64,000 nucleotides of DNA from Lepraria neglecta. Its lineage: Eukaryota; Ascomycota; Lecanoromycetes; Lecanorales; Stereocaulaceae. The first letter of the stretch is position 1. Every line of letters begins with the position of its first letter. Shown piece after piece: positions 12,411 through 25,650 of this stretch. The translations under genes were made by a program, and so were the position numbers. The stretch lies in assembly GCA_033220425.1 (NCBI GenBank), contig CM065647.1:2046001-2110000 (forward strand), read 5' to 3'. The notes under the pieces are model-generated. The model was not told the DNA's origin and ran no database searches. It was given only the letters and a program-made list of their open reading frames with translations.

Positions 12411-13560
12411 CAAGTAAGTGCCCGTAATCTTCACAGAAGATTACCGTAAAAATGGCTATATCTCGCTTATTTTATACTCGATTTAGGAAATTTAAGCGGA
12501 TGTAGAAAGCTATCTATTTATAGTATATTTTATATATATAAAGCTAAGCTCTAATCCTAATAGGACAAAAGTTATTAAGGATTTAGTATATTAGTGCTTC
12601 GGGGGCGGCTGCGGGGGTAGCTTTAGGGAACTCCGCAGGCAAAAATATGTTTTTTAAGCTTTCCTTAGCTAAATCTTTAGTTAGAAAGCGCATACTTGGT
12701 TCCAAAACTCATGAAATTATCTTGATATTATATGACGTATATAGCGCGGGGTATCGCTGCGAAGAAGTTGCGGTACGTATTCAACTTTCGATATTCTAGG
12801 TCCGGGGGCGCAAAACATGGCGAAAACGCTTCTTTTGCTCATAAGTTTTGCGTAAATAGACCGATTTTGAAAATTCTGACGGTGTTAGAAAGCGTATACT
12901 TGGCTCTAGAACCCATGAGATTATCTCGATATCATATGACGTATATAGCGCGGGGTATTACTGCGAAGAAGTTGCGGTGCGCATTCAACTTTTGATGTTC
13001 CAGGGTCCGGGGGCGCCAAGCTCAGTGCTTGGCATCTGGCACCGCCAGAAAAACATGGCGAAAACGCTTCTTTTGCTCATAACTTTTGCGTAAATGGACC
13101 GATTTTGAAAATTTCGACGGTGTTGGAAAGCGCATGCTTGGTTCCAAAACTTATGAAATCATCTCGATATCATATGACGTATATAGCGCGGGGAAGTACT
13201 GCAAAGAAGTTACGGTGCGCATTCAGCTCAATGCTTGGCATTTGCTACCGAGCTCGCGGTATATACAAAACATGGCGAAAACGCTTCTTTTGCTCATAAC
13301 TATTGCGTAAATAGGCCGATTCTAAAAATTCTTGATGCGCAAGCAAGCTAATGATTGACTCCAAAACATATGAAATCATCTCGATATCATATGACGTATG
13401 TGGCGCGGGGAAGTAGTGCGAAGAAGTTGCGATACGAATTCAACTTTTGGTAGTTAAAGGCGCTAGCCGAGAGAGGGAATGCAGAATATAGGGCCAATCT
13501 GATTGGCTACAAGTGCGGAATTGCTCCGAATTTCCTCATAATCTGTTATTAGAAGAAAGA
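12411..13560 (-). mobile_element. Non-autonomous Helitron, copy B
   Basis: 1150 bp with the same 3' hairpin end (left, 12411) and the same TCTTTCTTCTAATA 5' end (right, 13560) as the large Helitron 149 bp away. The interior holds four diverged units spaced about 200-240 bp, each with a GACGTATATAGCGCGGGG-like core (near 12734, 12938, 13174 and 13393). One such unit is present near the right end of the large Helitron, so this looks like a deletion derivative whose subterminal unit multiplied. Much of the interior keeps CpA/TpG and is less RIP-altered than its surroundings. No credible protein: apparent reading frames are the repeat unit read through. Confidence 0.75.
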
Positions 13561-14587
13561 TATACTAAATACAAGCTATAGGTAAAAGGGAATATAATTT
13601 ATAGCCCTAACTTGCTAGATTGTAATCGTATTTAATACGAACTATATATACTACTATACTCCTTTGTAACGTATTGTCTTAAGTTATAATCTTCCTTATA
13701 ATACCCTTCTATTAATATAGACTCTTTTAACTAAAACTATTATTAAATAAAGAGAGAAACCTACTCGAAAGTCAAGTAGTTATACCTATACTTAATATAG
13801 ATACTATATAGGGAACAGCCTATACGTCGAATAATATCGAGTATTAGATAGTATTCGAGTCGGATAACTCTCGATATCCGAGTTGAACAGCGCTTGATAT
13901 ACTTGGCGTTCGAGTCGGATATCGCTTATTATACGCTAATTACTATAGGCTTAGTATAGAATTATTCTTTATATATTATATATCGACCTTTTAATCCTTT
14001 CCTATACTCCTTTCTCTTACTACCGATATATTAATTAATACTCTATATCTTATATATATACCTACTATAGAATACCGGTACGAGCCCGTAGCTATCGCCG
14101 CCGGCGTTTCCCTCTCCTCTCTAGCCTCTTTACCTTCTACCGAATTCTACGAAAATACTAACCCCGGGAATTAGACGGTCTCGGTTATTTCGCGTGGCCT
14201 TATAGTCAAATAGGCCTACTATAAGGAGATTCGAGTAGTATTAAAGAAAGAGATAGAAAGGAGATATATCGTTAGTACGTCCCTAGAGATACCGGAGAAC
14301 TAGGCTAAACTTAGTAAGGCTTTATAGTAGTTGGAAATAGTATTTCCCTCCGTTTTCATATCTAGAATCCCCTAACCCTAGCTAGAGAGTTATAAATTAG
14401 GTATAGCTAGAAAGATCAATAATACCTACAATCACTATCGTAATCGCAGAAGGCGTACTATACTATCTCTCTCTACGGATAGTACTCTATATATAGCGCG
14501 TCCGCTTACCTTCGGTGAAATAGGATTCTATATCCGGTTAATAGAGATAACGGCGAATATACTTTTCTTCGCCTCCGATATCATTAA
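13561..14587. other. AT-rich RIP-altered sequence, not recognised
   Basis: No open frame of note. It contains CGAGTCGGATA-type motifs near 13,849-13,925. It is part of the older host sequence into which the small LTR element (14588) and the Gypsy element (15992) were inserted, and may be the 5' part of SNF2-like copy 2, but I could not align it convincingly to copy 1. Confidence 0.4.
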
Positions 14588-14758
14588 TATTATAGTACCA
14601 CCTAGAGTCAAGTTATAGGGGTAGAATAGACTAGGATATCGAATCTAAGGAGGAAAACTATATAGAGCGAGCGAAGGATCTATATAGGTAGTAACCCCTG
14701 AGCTCGGCCCGAAGGTCCGATAGGGCTGACTAGGAGGCTGCGAGGTACGCCTATAACA
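14588..14758 (+). repeat. Left LTR of the TRIM-like element
   Basis: 171-bp direct repeat matching 15772-15942 with only a few transition differences; it ends CTATAACA. ATTAA precedes it. Confidence 0.75.
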
Positions 14759-15771
14759 TCACCCCCTCTCTAACAAGGCATCGACCGCGATACCTACAGC
14801 TATCCTTTGCCTCCAAAACCCTCCTATATCTTAGCCTACGGCGGCGGCGATATCAAACGGATCAATTTGGCTATATAGTAGTGGCTGCCAGGGCCGAAAA
14901 GGCGCGCTATAGATCAAGCGCGATATTAAGCAAAAGTATAGCCGAATTTGAATCGATCGAGGCATTCGAAAACATGCCCTAAACTTGGTGGCGTTCCTGA
15001 TGCTTGGCGCTCATCACGTGATCTCAACCCTGCCAGCTATATTGATGTACACCTATATGCTCCACCGCATCCATCCTATATATAGTCCTACCAAGCTTCC
15101 TAGCTCTTACCCTAGCTTGGTATTGCTATCACCTTGCCAAGTCATCCTAGTCCAGCGTTGCCATCGCCTTGTAGGGGTTGTGATCTTATAGGTTGGATAG
15201 TAGGTAAAAGGGCTATCGAGCGGCAGGCGGAAGAAGTATATAATAATGAAATGAAATATACAGTTGGCTCATAGCGATATAAGCGCTGCAGGGTCGTTAG
15301 GGGTGCGATGTGAGCATAGCGTCATCGTATAGTCAATACCATTATAGTAGGCTCACTAGGTGGTGCCATTGCAGCAGGCTCACTATTTGGCTTGTCGGTT
15401 AGATTATTGTAGTTATAGACGGGGTAGAGCTCAAACGAGGTGCAATTGACGAATTGTCCTAATTGTTATACTTTGCCGTTCAAGTAGGCTCACTATTGCT
15501 AGTTATAGGGGTGCTATTATAGCAGGCTCACTCCAGTAGGTACTCACTGCCGTCTCTAGTAATTCCATTCTAGTCTCTTGTCGGTGCCATTATAGCAGGC
15601 TTACTATTAGGGGTAGTTAGCTGCTTTGTTTTGACTCGCAGTTGCAACTAGTACGAGTAGTCGGCCATTCTTTTAACTCACGTGCCTTTATAAGTGCCAC
15701 GGTTGTTTAAAGTCGCCCGCGCGACCGTGCCTTATTTAACATCGCCAGTCAACGATAGAGATTCGATATAA

Positions 15772-15942
15772 TATCATAGTGCCACCTAGAGTCAAGTTAT
15801 AGGGGTAGAATAGACTAGGATATCGAATCTAAGGAGGAAAACTATATAGAGCGAGCGAAGGATCTATATAGGTAGTAACCCCTAAGCTCGGCCCGAAGGT
15901 CCGATAGGGCTGACTAGGAGGCTGCGAGGTACGTCTATAACA
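15772..15942 (+). repeat. Right LTR of the TRIM-like element
   Basis: 171-bp direct repeat of 14588-14758; ends CTATAACA and is followed by ATTAA, the target duplication. Confidence 0.75.
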
Positions 15943-15991
15943 ATTAAGGAGAAAAAACCTCTAGCTAGTATTATATTAGACGAGATCGAAT

Positions 15992-16361
15992 TATTAGAAC
16001 CACTAGTTCTAACAGGACTGTCCTGTAGGACAAGGTACTATAGACAGGACTAGCAGCTATAGCGATGAGCGCAACGAGCGCCGTGCGCTTATAGCGCTCA
16101 TAGGATGCTTGGCAGGATTTCTTATGTCTATATATACGGGGCTTTGCCTACTACTTGGAATAGCGTGTTCAACTTGGTTAATCTTCCTAGTATCCTTGCA
16201 CTATACTTTACTAGTTATTAATATAGAACGTATTGGTTACCTATACAGAAGAAGACTGCTATTCTACCTAAGTAACTCCTCTCCTATAGAAGTATAAGAT
16301 ATACGACACCCTACGTCGGTTATCGCACCGTTAGGTAAACGACCGGACGTAGGTCGTAACA
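15992..16361 (+). repeat. 5' LTR of the Gypsy-type element
   Basis: 370 bp, starting TATTAGAAC and ending GGTCGTAACA; CGAAT precedes it. It holds a TATATATACGGG promoter-like stretch near 16,132. It shares a core (GCTTGGCA..., TATGTCTATATATACGG, TTGGAATAGCGTG) with the solo LTR at 28237-28673. Confidence 0.8.
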
Positions 16362-19300
16362 CTTTGAATACCCTAAGGGATGAGTTCTTTAACAACTTCA
16401 GGCAGAAACCCTACCCTAAGTACCTTAACGGTTACTGGCTAGAGATACTATACTATAGACGAAGGATCTAGAAAGAGGATCAAGGTTATAGTACTAGACC
16501 TATACTACGGAGACAGGGATAAGCTTGAGCTATAGCTCACGCAAGTATAACTATACCTTCTATTCCAGGGAGATTTGCTCCTAGTAACTAGATATACTAC
16601 CTTCGCTATATCGTACCTGCGAGGATAGACCCAAAAGTAGGTCGAATCTTTCCTAAAGAAGTATATAGAAGACGACAACGAAGACGGCGACGTTAAGTTA
16701 TAGATAGAGAGTATACCAAAGTTTATAGTTGAAATCCGCCGTATATTTAGACCTTCTAATAAGGTAAATATAGTAATATATATTATTTAGTATATAAAGT
16801 AGAAGAAGTTAGTATTAGAGTTCTTGACTTAATTTCAAATATACGTAATAAAAATAGGCTAGGATAATAATACGCTAATGATAATATATTGTCGAGGCCT
16901 TAAAGATAATATTAAAGACGAGCTTATAAGATTCGGAGGAGTGATTAATACTCTAGACGGACTTATAGAGAATACGATCAAGATTAATAATAAACTATTC
17001 GAACGATCTATAGAGAAGCGGTATAACGGAGGAGTTAGCGGAACCCGATATAAGGGATTCTTCTCGAAAACGAGGAATTACTAATAAGACTACGGGGAAC
17101 GTAATACTTACCGTAGTATAGTACTAATAGAGATTAACTTTATTTAGATAGGAAAGAAGAAAGGAAACTTTAAAGGGAAAAAGCAGCACGGGGGAAAGAA
17201 AGTAATTACTTGCTATAGCTATAGCAAACTAGGCTATATAGCTAGAGACTACAGGTCGAAGAATATGGTATACCGACCGCAGATTAACACAATAGAAGGA
17301 GGACCTCTAGATAACGAGGAAGACTCCGAGGAAATATAGTAATTATACGATAAAGGAGAATCTAGTCAGGATTCGGAAGATAATACCTTCGAATTAGAAT
17401 TCAATAAAGAAGTATAGAGATATTACTATAGGGATAGTAATAGATCTTAATAATATAAGACGGATTAGGAACAGCGGAAAGCTAGTCTAGAGAGACTAGT
17501 ATCGACACCCGAACCTGGGTCTACTATATCCTAAGTAGAAGGAAAATTACTAGAAATTAAAGAACCTTAATCGGATAAAGATAAATATAAACTCTTCGAC
17601 GAAATTGAAAGCAAAGTACGAGGTATACTAAATAAGTAATTATCTATGAAACCCAAATAGGACGAACCTATACGAGACTATCGATGCGATAGGGAATATT
17701 AGCAGTATAGCGAGATTCTATATACTGAATATATATTGCCCGATTACTCGGTATATAGAGAGGAAAGAGGCCGCCTAGCGAAAGAATACACGGTACCTCT
17801 ACTTAAGAAATCTTACTATAGGGAGATATAGTAGTATAAGTATAAGGAAGATAGATACTAGTAGTATCTTGTAAGCAAGAGGAAGTATTACTACTTCCTA
17901 TACTTTATAGAAAAGTAGGAAAAAGAAAGAAATAGCTTACTTAAAGTCTTCAAGGGAGGAGCTTACAACTAGGTACTATAGTATAGCTACCTATACGATA
18001 AATATATCCCGTATAAAGGTATAAAGGAAGTATACGGCTTCCTACTATTACAGGGAAAAGAGTAATCTCTTATACTACGGGGAAGCATAAGGAGATTAAT
18101 GCGTTATTCCCCAAACAACAATTGTGTTCCGCCTAGTACTATACTTATATTATTATACTAGTAAATATCGACGGATAGCGAACTATAGCGATAATAGACA
18201 GCGGAGCTACAGGAAATTTCATCTCGAGGAACTTGGTAGACTTAAGCGGCCTACCGACCCGAAAGAAGAAATTATCTTACGAGCTACGCCTGGCTGACGG
18301 GTTAGTATTCTTAATAGGAAAAGTAGAGGAGAAGATACGCTCCCTACTAGTAATAATTCAGTAATACTACAAGGAGATTATATTCGATATAGTTAGGATA
18401 GCTACTTATAATTTTATTTTAGGAATACCTTAGTTAAATAAATATAACCTAGAAATTAACTAGAAGACGAAAGTACTTAAATTCGGATGATCTAGAGATG
18501 TCACTAGTATTAGACCTATTAGTCGATAGTAGATGATAATAGATAAGAGAAAGAACCGAAGACCGGTCGAAGTATATATTACTTTATTCTTAAATAATAA
18601 GAGTGACTTCTAAGAGAGAAGGCTCGACTCCTTAGTTACTAGTAAAGGTTAGTAGGATACTAAAGAGAGAGCTATTAAAGGGAAAGACGAACCTTCTATA
18701 ATCCCTCGGGAATATAAACGGTAGGTATACCTATTCAAGGAAGAGATAAGCGTAAAAGCGTTACCTAAGTACTAGCTATAGGATTATAAGATCGAACTCG
18801 AACCTAGTAAGGCGCTAATATTTAGACCTATCTATATATTATCGGAAAAGGAACTTACTATACTTCGCGGGTATATCGACGAGAACCTTAAGAAAGGATT
18901 TATTCGGGAGTCTAAATTACTAGCAGGTTATCTAATCCTCTTCGCGCCGAAGAAGGATAGAAGCTTAAGGCTATATATCGACTATCGAAAGTTGAACAAT
19001 ATTACTATCAAGAATAGGTATTCTTTGCTAAATATTAGCGAGCTATAGGATCGGCTCGGCAAGGCAAAGATATTCACGAAACTAGACCTTAGGGGTATAT
19101 ATAACCTAATCTGGATGAAAGAAGGCGAAGAATGGAAAACTACCTTCCGGACTAGATATAGCTACTATAAGTACTTAGTAATGCCGTTTGGACTTACTAA
19201 CGTACTAGCGACCTGCCAAGTACTTGTTAATAACGTCGTACGAGTATACTTAGATCGAATAGCGATAGCGTACCTCGACGATATCTTAATTTACTCTGAG

Positions 19301-22078
19301 AAAAAGGAAGAATATATTAAGTATATATAGGACGTTATCGAATACCTATTATAAGTAGGACTTCTCCTTAAACCGGAAAAGTGCGAATTTTACAGGGACT
19401 CTATTAAGTTCCTAGGATTTGTAGTTAGTATAAAAGGTAATAGTATAAGCCTAGAAAAAATCAAAGCTATAGCGGAATAGCCTATACTATAGGACGTCAA
19501 AGCAGTACAAAGTTTCTTAGGATTTACTAACTTTAATAGGAAGTTTATTAAAGGCTACTTAAAGAAAGTACTTCTATTTACGGATATTATAAAAAAGGAT
19601 ATCGGATTTATATAGGGAAAAGAATAATAAAAGTCGTTTAATACGTTAAAGAAAGTATATACGGATCCTCTAGTACTCTATACCTTTTAAGCCAACGAAC
19701 CGGCTCGTATCGAAATAGATACATCGGATCTTGTAATAGGAGTATACCTTTATTAAATAAAAGACTAAAAGTAGTATCTAGTTACCTACTTTTCACGAAA
19801 AATGTTAGTAGTAGAATAAAACTACGATATACACGATAAAGAACTACTTGCCGTAGTATATATACTTTAAAATTAGAGAGTGTACGCAGAAAGCTACTTA
19901 GACCTAACTATCTTTATAGATTATAAGAATCTTCTTAACTTTACAATAACGAAAGAGTTAAATAGAAGATAAGTTAGATAGTTAGAACTACTTGGATAAT
20001 ATAAGTTCAAAATAACCTATACCCTAGGAAAGGATAATAGTCGAGTAGATACGCTTAGTAGGTAAGTAGACTATATAGAAGATAAGAACGTCACAGAACG
20101 ACCAATCCTAAAGCGAGAAGCTAATAGATTATTGGTGCTATACTAGGTATTAGCAATGACCCTTCGTATATTAGGACCTAATACGACTAACAAAATCGTA
20201 AAGGCCTATAATAACGATATATTCGTAATAAAACTAAGACGGGATTAATAAGATTTAGTATTGCTCAGATATTAGGATAAAACTTACTTACCTGATATAT
20301 ACGTTAAAGAAGTAATCAGGGATCACCACGATAACCCTTTACAAGGTCACCCTAGAGTATCCAAGACTATAGAACTCTTAGGACAAGGATACGCAGCGCT
20401 AAAACTTCGGACACGCGTTGAATAATATATCAAGGAATATATTTAGTATCAGCAGAACAAAGCGGTATAATACGCCAAGTACGGGCAAATTCAATTTGCG
20501 CCTATACCGGAATCACTATAGGATGATATTATAATGGACTTTATAGTCAAACTACTACCTTCGAAGGACCTAGCTACGTAGGATACCTTTAACTCAATTA
20601 TAGTCATTATAGATAAACTCACGAAATATATAATTATAATACCTTTCAAAGAAATATATAAAGTAGATTAATTAGCCTTTATATTACTCGACAAGTTAAT
20701 AAGAGATTACGGTATACCCAAATCGATAATATCCGATAGAGATAAATTATTTACTTCTAACTATTAGAAAACGCTGATCGTAGTAATTAGAACTAAACTT
20801 CGGATGTTAATAGCTTATTATCTATAGACTAATAGATAAATAGAATGTGCGAACCAAATAATGGAAGTATACCTAAGATACTATATAAACCTAAAACAAG
20901 ATAACTGGGTTTTACTACTTCTAATGGTATAACTAGCGTATAACGACAAGAGGTTAGATATAACGGGGCTAATACTATTCTTTACTAACTACGGAAGGAA
21001 TATAAACACGTTTCTATAACCTAGGGAAGGACCTAATATAGAAAGGGCCTTAGTTAAGGTAGAAGAGCTAAAAAGTTTGTATAAGGATATATAAAAAATA
21101 ATTAAAAGCTTAAATAATAAGTTAAAGGGATAAGTTAATAGTAAAAGAAAGAATATTCCTCAGCTTAAAGAGGGGGATAAAGTATACCTCTTAATAAAAA
21201 ATATGAAGATAATAAGACTAAGTAAGAAACTAGATTATATTAAGGTCGGACTATTCTTGATTAAGAAGGTAAAGGGGGCCGTTAACTATAAACTCGAGCT
21301 TCTACCTGACGCTAAAGTATATCCGGTATTCTATATCTTACTTCTAGAGCTAGCGGACTCTAATATACTACTCTAAGAAACGTTTTATTATAATATTAAG
21401 GAAGAAATAGAGTATAAAGTCGAGAGGATCCTAGATAGAAGAAATTAGTTCTATCTGGTTAAATAGAAAGGGTATAATAAAACGGAAAGTACCTGGGAAC
21501 CTCTTAGGAACCTTGCGGGGAATTATAGGGAATACCTACAAGAGTTTTATCGGAGATAAGAGAAGACTAGTTAAAACTCTCAGGGCCCTCTAGGCCGGGG
21601 GGAGGTCGAACTACTCGGAGCCGACGTTGAATATTAAATTATTAGGAGTATTAGAAGGAAGGTCCTTATCCTTCTCTAACTCCTTGATATTCTATAACTC
21701 GTGCTTAACTAACTTCTTCTCTTTATCCTAAACTCGATCGAATTATAATTAGAGGTATATAAGTTTCGCCTGCGTTTCCTTTATTTCTAACTAAGTATTA
21801 TTATAAACTTTCTTAATACGACGTATCTCGTCGATAGATATAACTAGGTTATACTTCTTACCCGCTGTAACGCAGTTAGAATAACGGTCTAACCGGACAC
21901 CTACTAAGCATTACCTATTACCCTTTATATAGAGAGTATAAGGATATATTACGAATCTAGATAATTTACCGGAGAGCTCTTTGCGATAAACGATAGGATC
22001 TTTAGAACGAATGTTTCGGCGAGGAGATATAAAGGATAGATAGTTTCTTAGGACGAGAAATCTAGAGGAGGGGGCTAG

Positions 22079-22490
22079 TATTAGAACTACTGGTTCTAAC
22101 AGGACTGTCCTGTAGGACAAGGTACTACAGACAGGACTAGCAGCTGTAGCGATGAGCGCAACGAGCGCTGTGCGCTTATGGCGCTCAAGAATGATGAGCG
22201 CAATGAGCGCCGTGCGCTCATAGCGCTTATAGGATGCTTGGCAGGATTTCTTATGTCTATATATACGGGGCTTTGCCCACTACTTGGAATAGCGTGTTCA
22301 ACTTGGTTAATCTTCCTGGTATCCTTGCACTATACTTTACTAGTTATTAATATAGAATGTATTGGTTACCTACACAGAAGAAGACTGCCATTCTACCTGA
22401 GTAACTCCTCTCCTACAGAAGCATAAGACACACGACACCCTACGTTAGTTATCGCACCGTTAGGTAAACGACCGGACGTGGGTCGTAACA
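22079..22490 (+). repeat. 3' LTR of the Gypsy-type element
   Basis: 412 bp, matching the 5' LTR along its whole length; the extra length is a tandem duplication of about 42 bp near 22,150-22,200. It ends GGTCGTAACA and is followed by CGAAT. Confidence 0.8.
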
Positions 22491-22495
22491 CGAAT

Positions 22496-25400
22496 TTAGA
22501 ATATTTAAAGAGGTTTTACGCGAGGATAGTATCTATAATAGCTTGACCGACCGAATTCTTTATCGTATTGGCAAAAACGATATCGAAGTTAATCACGCCC
22601 GCAAATTCAAGGCGGCTACCTTATAGATATATAATATAGGCGAGAATCCTATCTCGTTTTATATTAAGACGCGCCTATAAGGTATATATCTTATACTTTA
22701 CTTCGATCGCGCTCCTACTAACTATACTCTAGTAAAACGGCGGGCCCGCGTGAAATATTGAATAATAGGTATACTTTACGTCCGTTTCCGCGGTATATTA
22801 GTAAATCTAGTTAATTATAGTACGCCGATACTACTAAATTATATACTCTAGTATTCTTCTTCGTTCTAACTTAGCGAAGGGCCTCTACTTCTTTATATTT
22901 TATTCTTCCTATTATTACTATCCCTATTATACCTCTATATAACCTTACCGGGCTAGATATTCTTCTCTTATAGTATAACCTAAGAATATAACCTATAATA
23001 TATAGAATCCTCTATATAAAGACTCTACTACCTCTCCCGCTAAATCCCCCGCCCTAAAGCCTTATGAATTCTCCCCTTTAATTAAGTAAGCCTACTAGTA
23101 TTTCCTACCCGGCCTCTAAATAATCCTATACTTATCCGTTCCGATATAAATAATAGTAGCTATACTAGTAATTAGGAAGAGAAGGAGTAAGAGGAGGAAG
23201 GGGATACTATAGAAGAGGACGAGGAGAAGGCGTTAAAGGTTAGTAAGACCTATAATAGTAGGGTTCCGAAGTTATATAATATCGAGATAGGTAGGGTAGT
23301 AGTAGCTAGAGTAGCTATAAAAGATCTAGAGGTATTAGAATAGGAGGATCGCGATAGGATGTAAGTACTTTAACCTCTACCTTACTATTTACTTACTACT
23401 AAATACTACCCTAGTATTAATATAACTAAGGTAGAGGACTATCCGTAATAGTCTTAGAAAACGTAGTAGTATATAGAGTTATTATTTCAGCTATAGAAGG
23501 GAAACCAGTCTATATAGAATATACGAAACCTCCGTAGGTTATTATCTATTATAGCCCCTAACGGCAAAATGAAGAAGATTGTACCGTTTATTTATTAGCT
23601 ATACTACGCGGCTTAGATAAGATAGCAGGCTTTCTAATAGAGGGGAGCTATCTATAGGCGAGATTCTAGTTTAAGGATATCTAAACTAAATTATTACTTC
23701 TATCAAGGACTCTAGTCGACTCGGATAATATAGATATTCGACTCAGGTAATACTAACGTCCGACTCTATCTAGATCGAAATATATATATATAAAATTATC
23801 TAATAATTCGAAACGTCGCCTTATTATAATAAGTATCTCTTACTAGAGAGATTAAAGCTATAGAGTTATTACGATATATATCTATCGGTTTATAAATAGA
23901 ATATTAGTTATCTATATATCAAGAATAGCGCCGCCCGGAATATTAGCGTAGCGAAGTTAGGTATTATTCTTACTATCGTGCTAGCGAAAGTAGTAGGTAA
24001 TTAGTTATAATAGTAGACGAAGATAATCGATATAAAGCGGACGCTATATACTTAAGATATCTCTAGGACTACCGATCTAGTATAACTACCTCCCTACGAG
24101 ATTCGTTATATTATATACCCGCCTTTACTAGTATAAAATATAGCTCTTCGCGCCGAGGATTAAAGGATCTAAGACGAAGCGAAAGTAAAATATACTAGAT
24201 AATACGTAATTACTCGCAAGGCTAGCAAGAGGATACCTGCGCTAACGACTACTAACCACTTCAAATATATATATGAACTACGCGCCGCTATTGTGGTCCC
24301 AAGCCTTCTAGGATTCGCTCGGCTCGATAACCTATCTCTATATACGGATAAGCTTGAAGGGGGGATTTATATAACGGCGAGGGTCGTACAAACTTTATAG
24401 AGTTGGCTAATCTAAGAGAAGACTAGACTGAATACCCGCTAGCTAGTATCTATATCTATTATATCGAATATTTTATTAACAATAGTCCGAAGTTAGTTGT
24501 ATTAAAGGATTTAATCGTTAAACTAAGGGAGGATATCGTCGGAAGACCGTAATAACTATCTATAATTACCAAGCTATCTACTACTATATATATTCTGGCG
24601 ATAGTAGGTCTATAGCTCTTCCGCTATTTCGTCTTAGCTTTATACTAACCTTACTCTAGTAGTTTAAAAGGTATTATCCTGATAAATAACTATAGTATAG
24701 CTTAGCCTTACCTTCCGGGAAACGAGATAAATTATTCGTATATATATACTAAAAAGATAACTATTATCACTTTGTTCCCCCTATAAACTACGTTCTTGAA
24801 ACCGGTATTACCCTTATCTATACCTCTAGAAGCGTAAATATAGATACGGACTGGATAAAGTACTATAGGATTTGATACTATAGGCGGGTCGTTCGGTAGT
24901 AATAGTAAAGATAGAAGGTATATAAGTACGGTATATTTCTAGATAAGGCAAAGGGATCTTAATTCGATTATTATCTAGATAGGTAGATAGAAAGCTCTTA
25001 GTAAGAGTAGGTATAATATAATATAATCAACCTATAGGTATTGCCAGTAGCAAATTTAAGGACTAGTTTAAATATTATAAATAGTAGACCCTATCGTTCG
25101 AATTAGAGACTAGAGAAACTATACTATTCAACTCAACGTCACCGAGATGATATTTATATCCTAGAATCCCGCTATAAAGACCTAGCTAATACTACCCGCC
25201 GCTTTTCCTAACCTAGATTCGTCTTCTCTAATAAATCTAAATGCCGTTGCCGCTATAGAGGATATAGTTCCGCTAACTTAATATATATCCGCTAGTAGAG
25301 ATTCTCTTTATAGGATGTGTTATAAATGGAAGGAGGTATCTAATCGTTGTTAACCAAGCCGAAGAACTAATTCAATCGGTTAAGCTAATAACGTAACTCT

Positions 25401-25650
25401 ATATCCTATCTGTACAACTTAAGAGCCGGCGGCAAAGTATATATTATTAATATACTACAGCGAATCTAGTAAGTCCGGCTCCGTATATATTCATCGATAG
25501 ATACTCGAGTAGGTAGTATCTAAGGTCTTGAGGTCCCGGGCCAATGGGGCGGAGGCGGCGTATACTCGTCGAGGATATAGAAGAAATAGCGATATTCGTT
25601 ATACGTAGGAGAACTATAGCTAGAGATATAGTCCTAGTAGCAATCTGTTC
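22496..25650 (+). pseudogene. RIP-degraded SNF2-helicase-like repeated gene, copy 2
   Basis: Diverged duplicate of the sequence at 1-5200. The match is clear, for example 23270-23570 here against 2610-2910 in copy 1, and extends to about 24950. The Gypsy element at 15992-22490 is inserted just upstream, so the 5' part of this copy may lie in 13561-15991. No open frame remains. The helicase assignment rests on copy 1. Right limit approximate. Confidence 0.45.

Larger units (their letters stand above)
14588..15942 (+). mobile_element. Small non-coding LTR element (TRIM-like fossil)
   Basis: 1355 bp with two 171-bp direct repeats at its ends (14588-14758 and 15772-15942), nearly identical and ending ...CTATAACA. 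They start TATTATAG/TATCATAG, so the ends are near inverted copies of each other, as in LTRs after RIP. A 5-bp target duplication ATTAA flanks it (14583-14587 and 15943-15947). The 1013-bp interior has no coding potential but carries repeated AGGCTCACTA motifs and is only lightly RIP-altered. It looks structurally whole as a non-autonomous LTR element; relatively young compared with its surroundings. Strand is arbitrary. Confidence 0.75.
15992..22490 (+). mobile_element. Gypsy-type LTR retrotransposon, full-length fossil
   Basis: About 6.5 kb with LTRs at 15992-16361 and 22079-22490 and a 5-bp target duplication CGAAT on both sides (15987-15991 and 22491-22495). A purine-rich tract lies just before the 3' LTR (about 22064-22075). 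Interior order is that of Gypsy/Ty3: gag with a zinc-knuckle-like stretch near 17.2 kb, protease near 18.2 kb, reverse transcriptase about 18.8-19.4 kb (its PFGL and YLDDIL motifs are legible at 19115-19330), RNase H near 19.7-20.0 kb, integrase about 20.3-21.1 kb, and a chromodomain-like tail near 21.4-21.5 kb. Structure complete, coding regions broken dozens of times by RIP; age cannot be read from LTR divergence because of RIP. Confidence 0.85.

Noticed and set aside
12732-13310. Open frames inside the short Helitron, with similar translations at 34141-34323
   Set aside because: They are the repeated subterminal unit read in frame; similarity follows the DNA repeat and no protein family fits.
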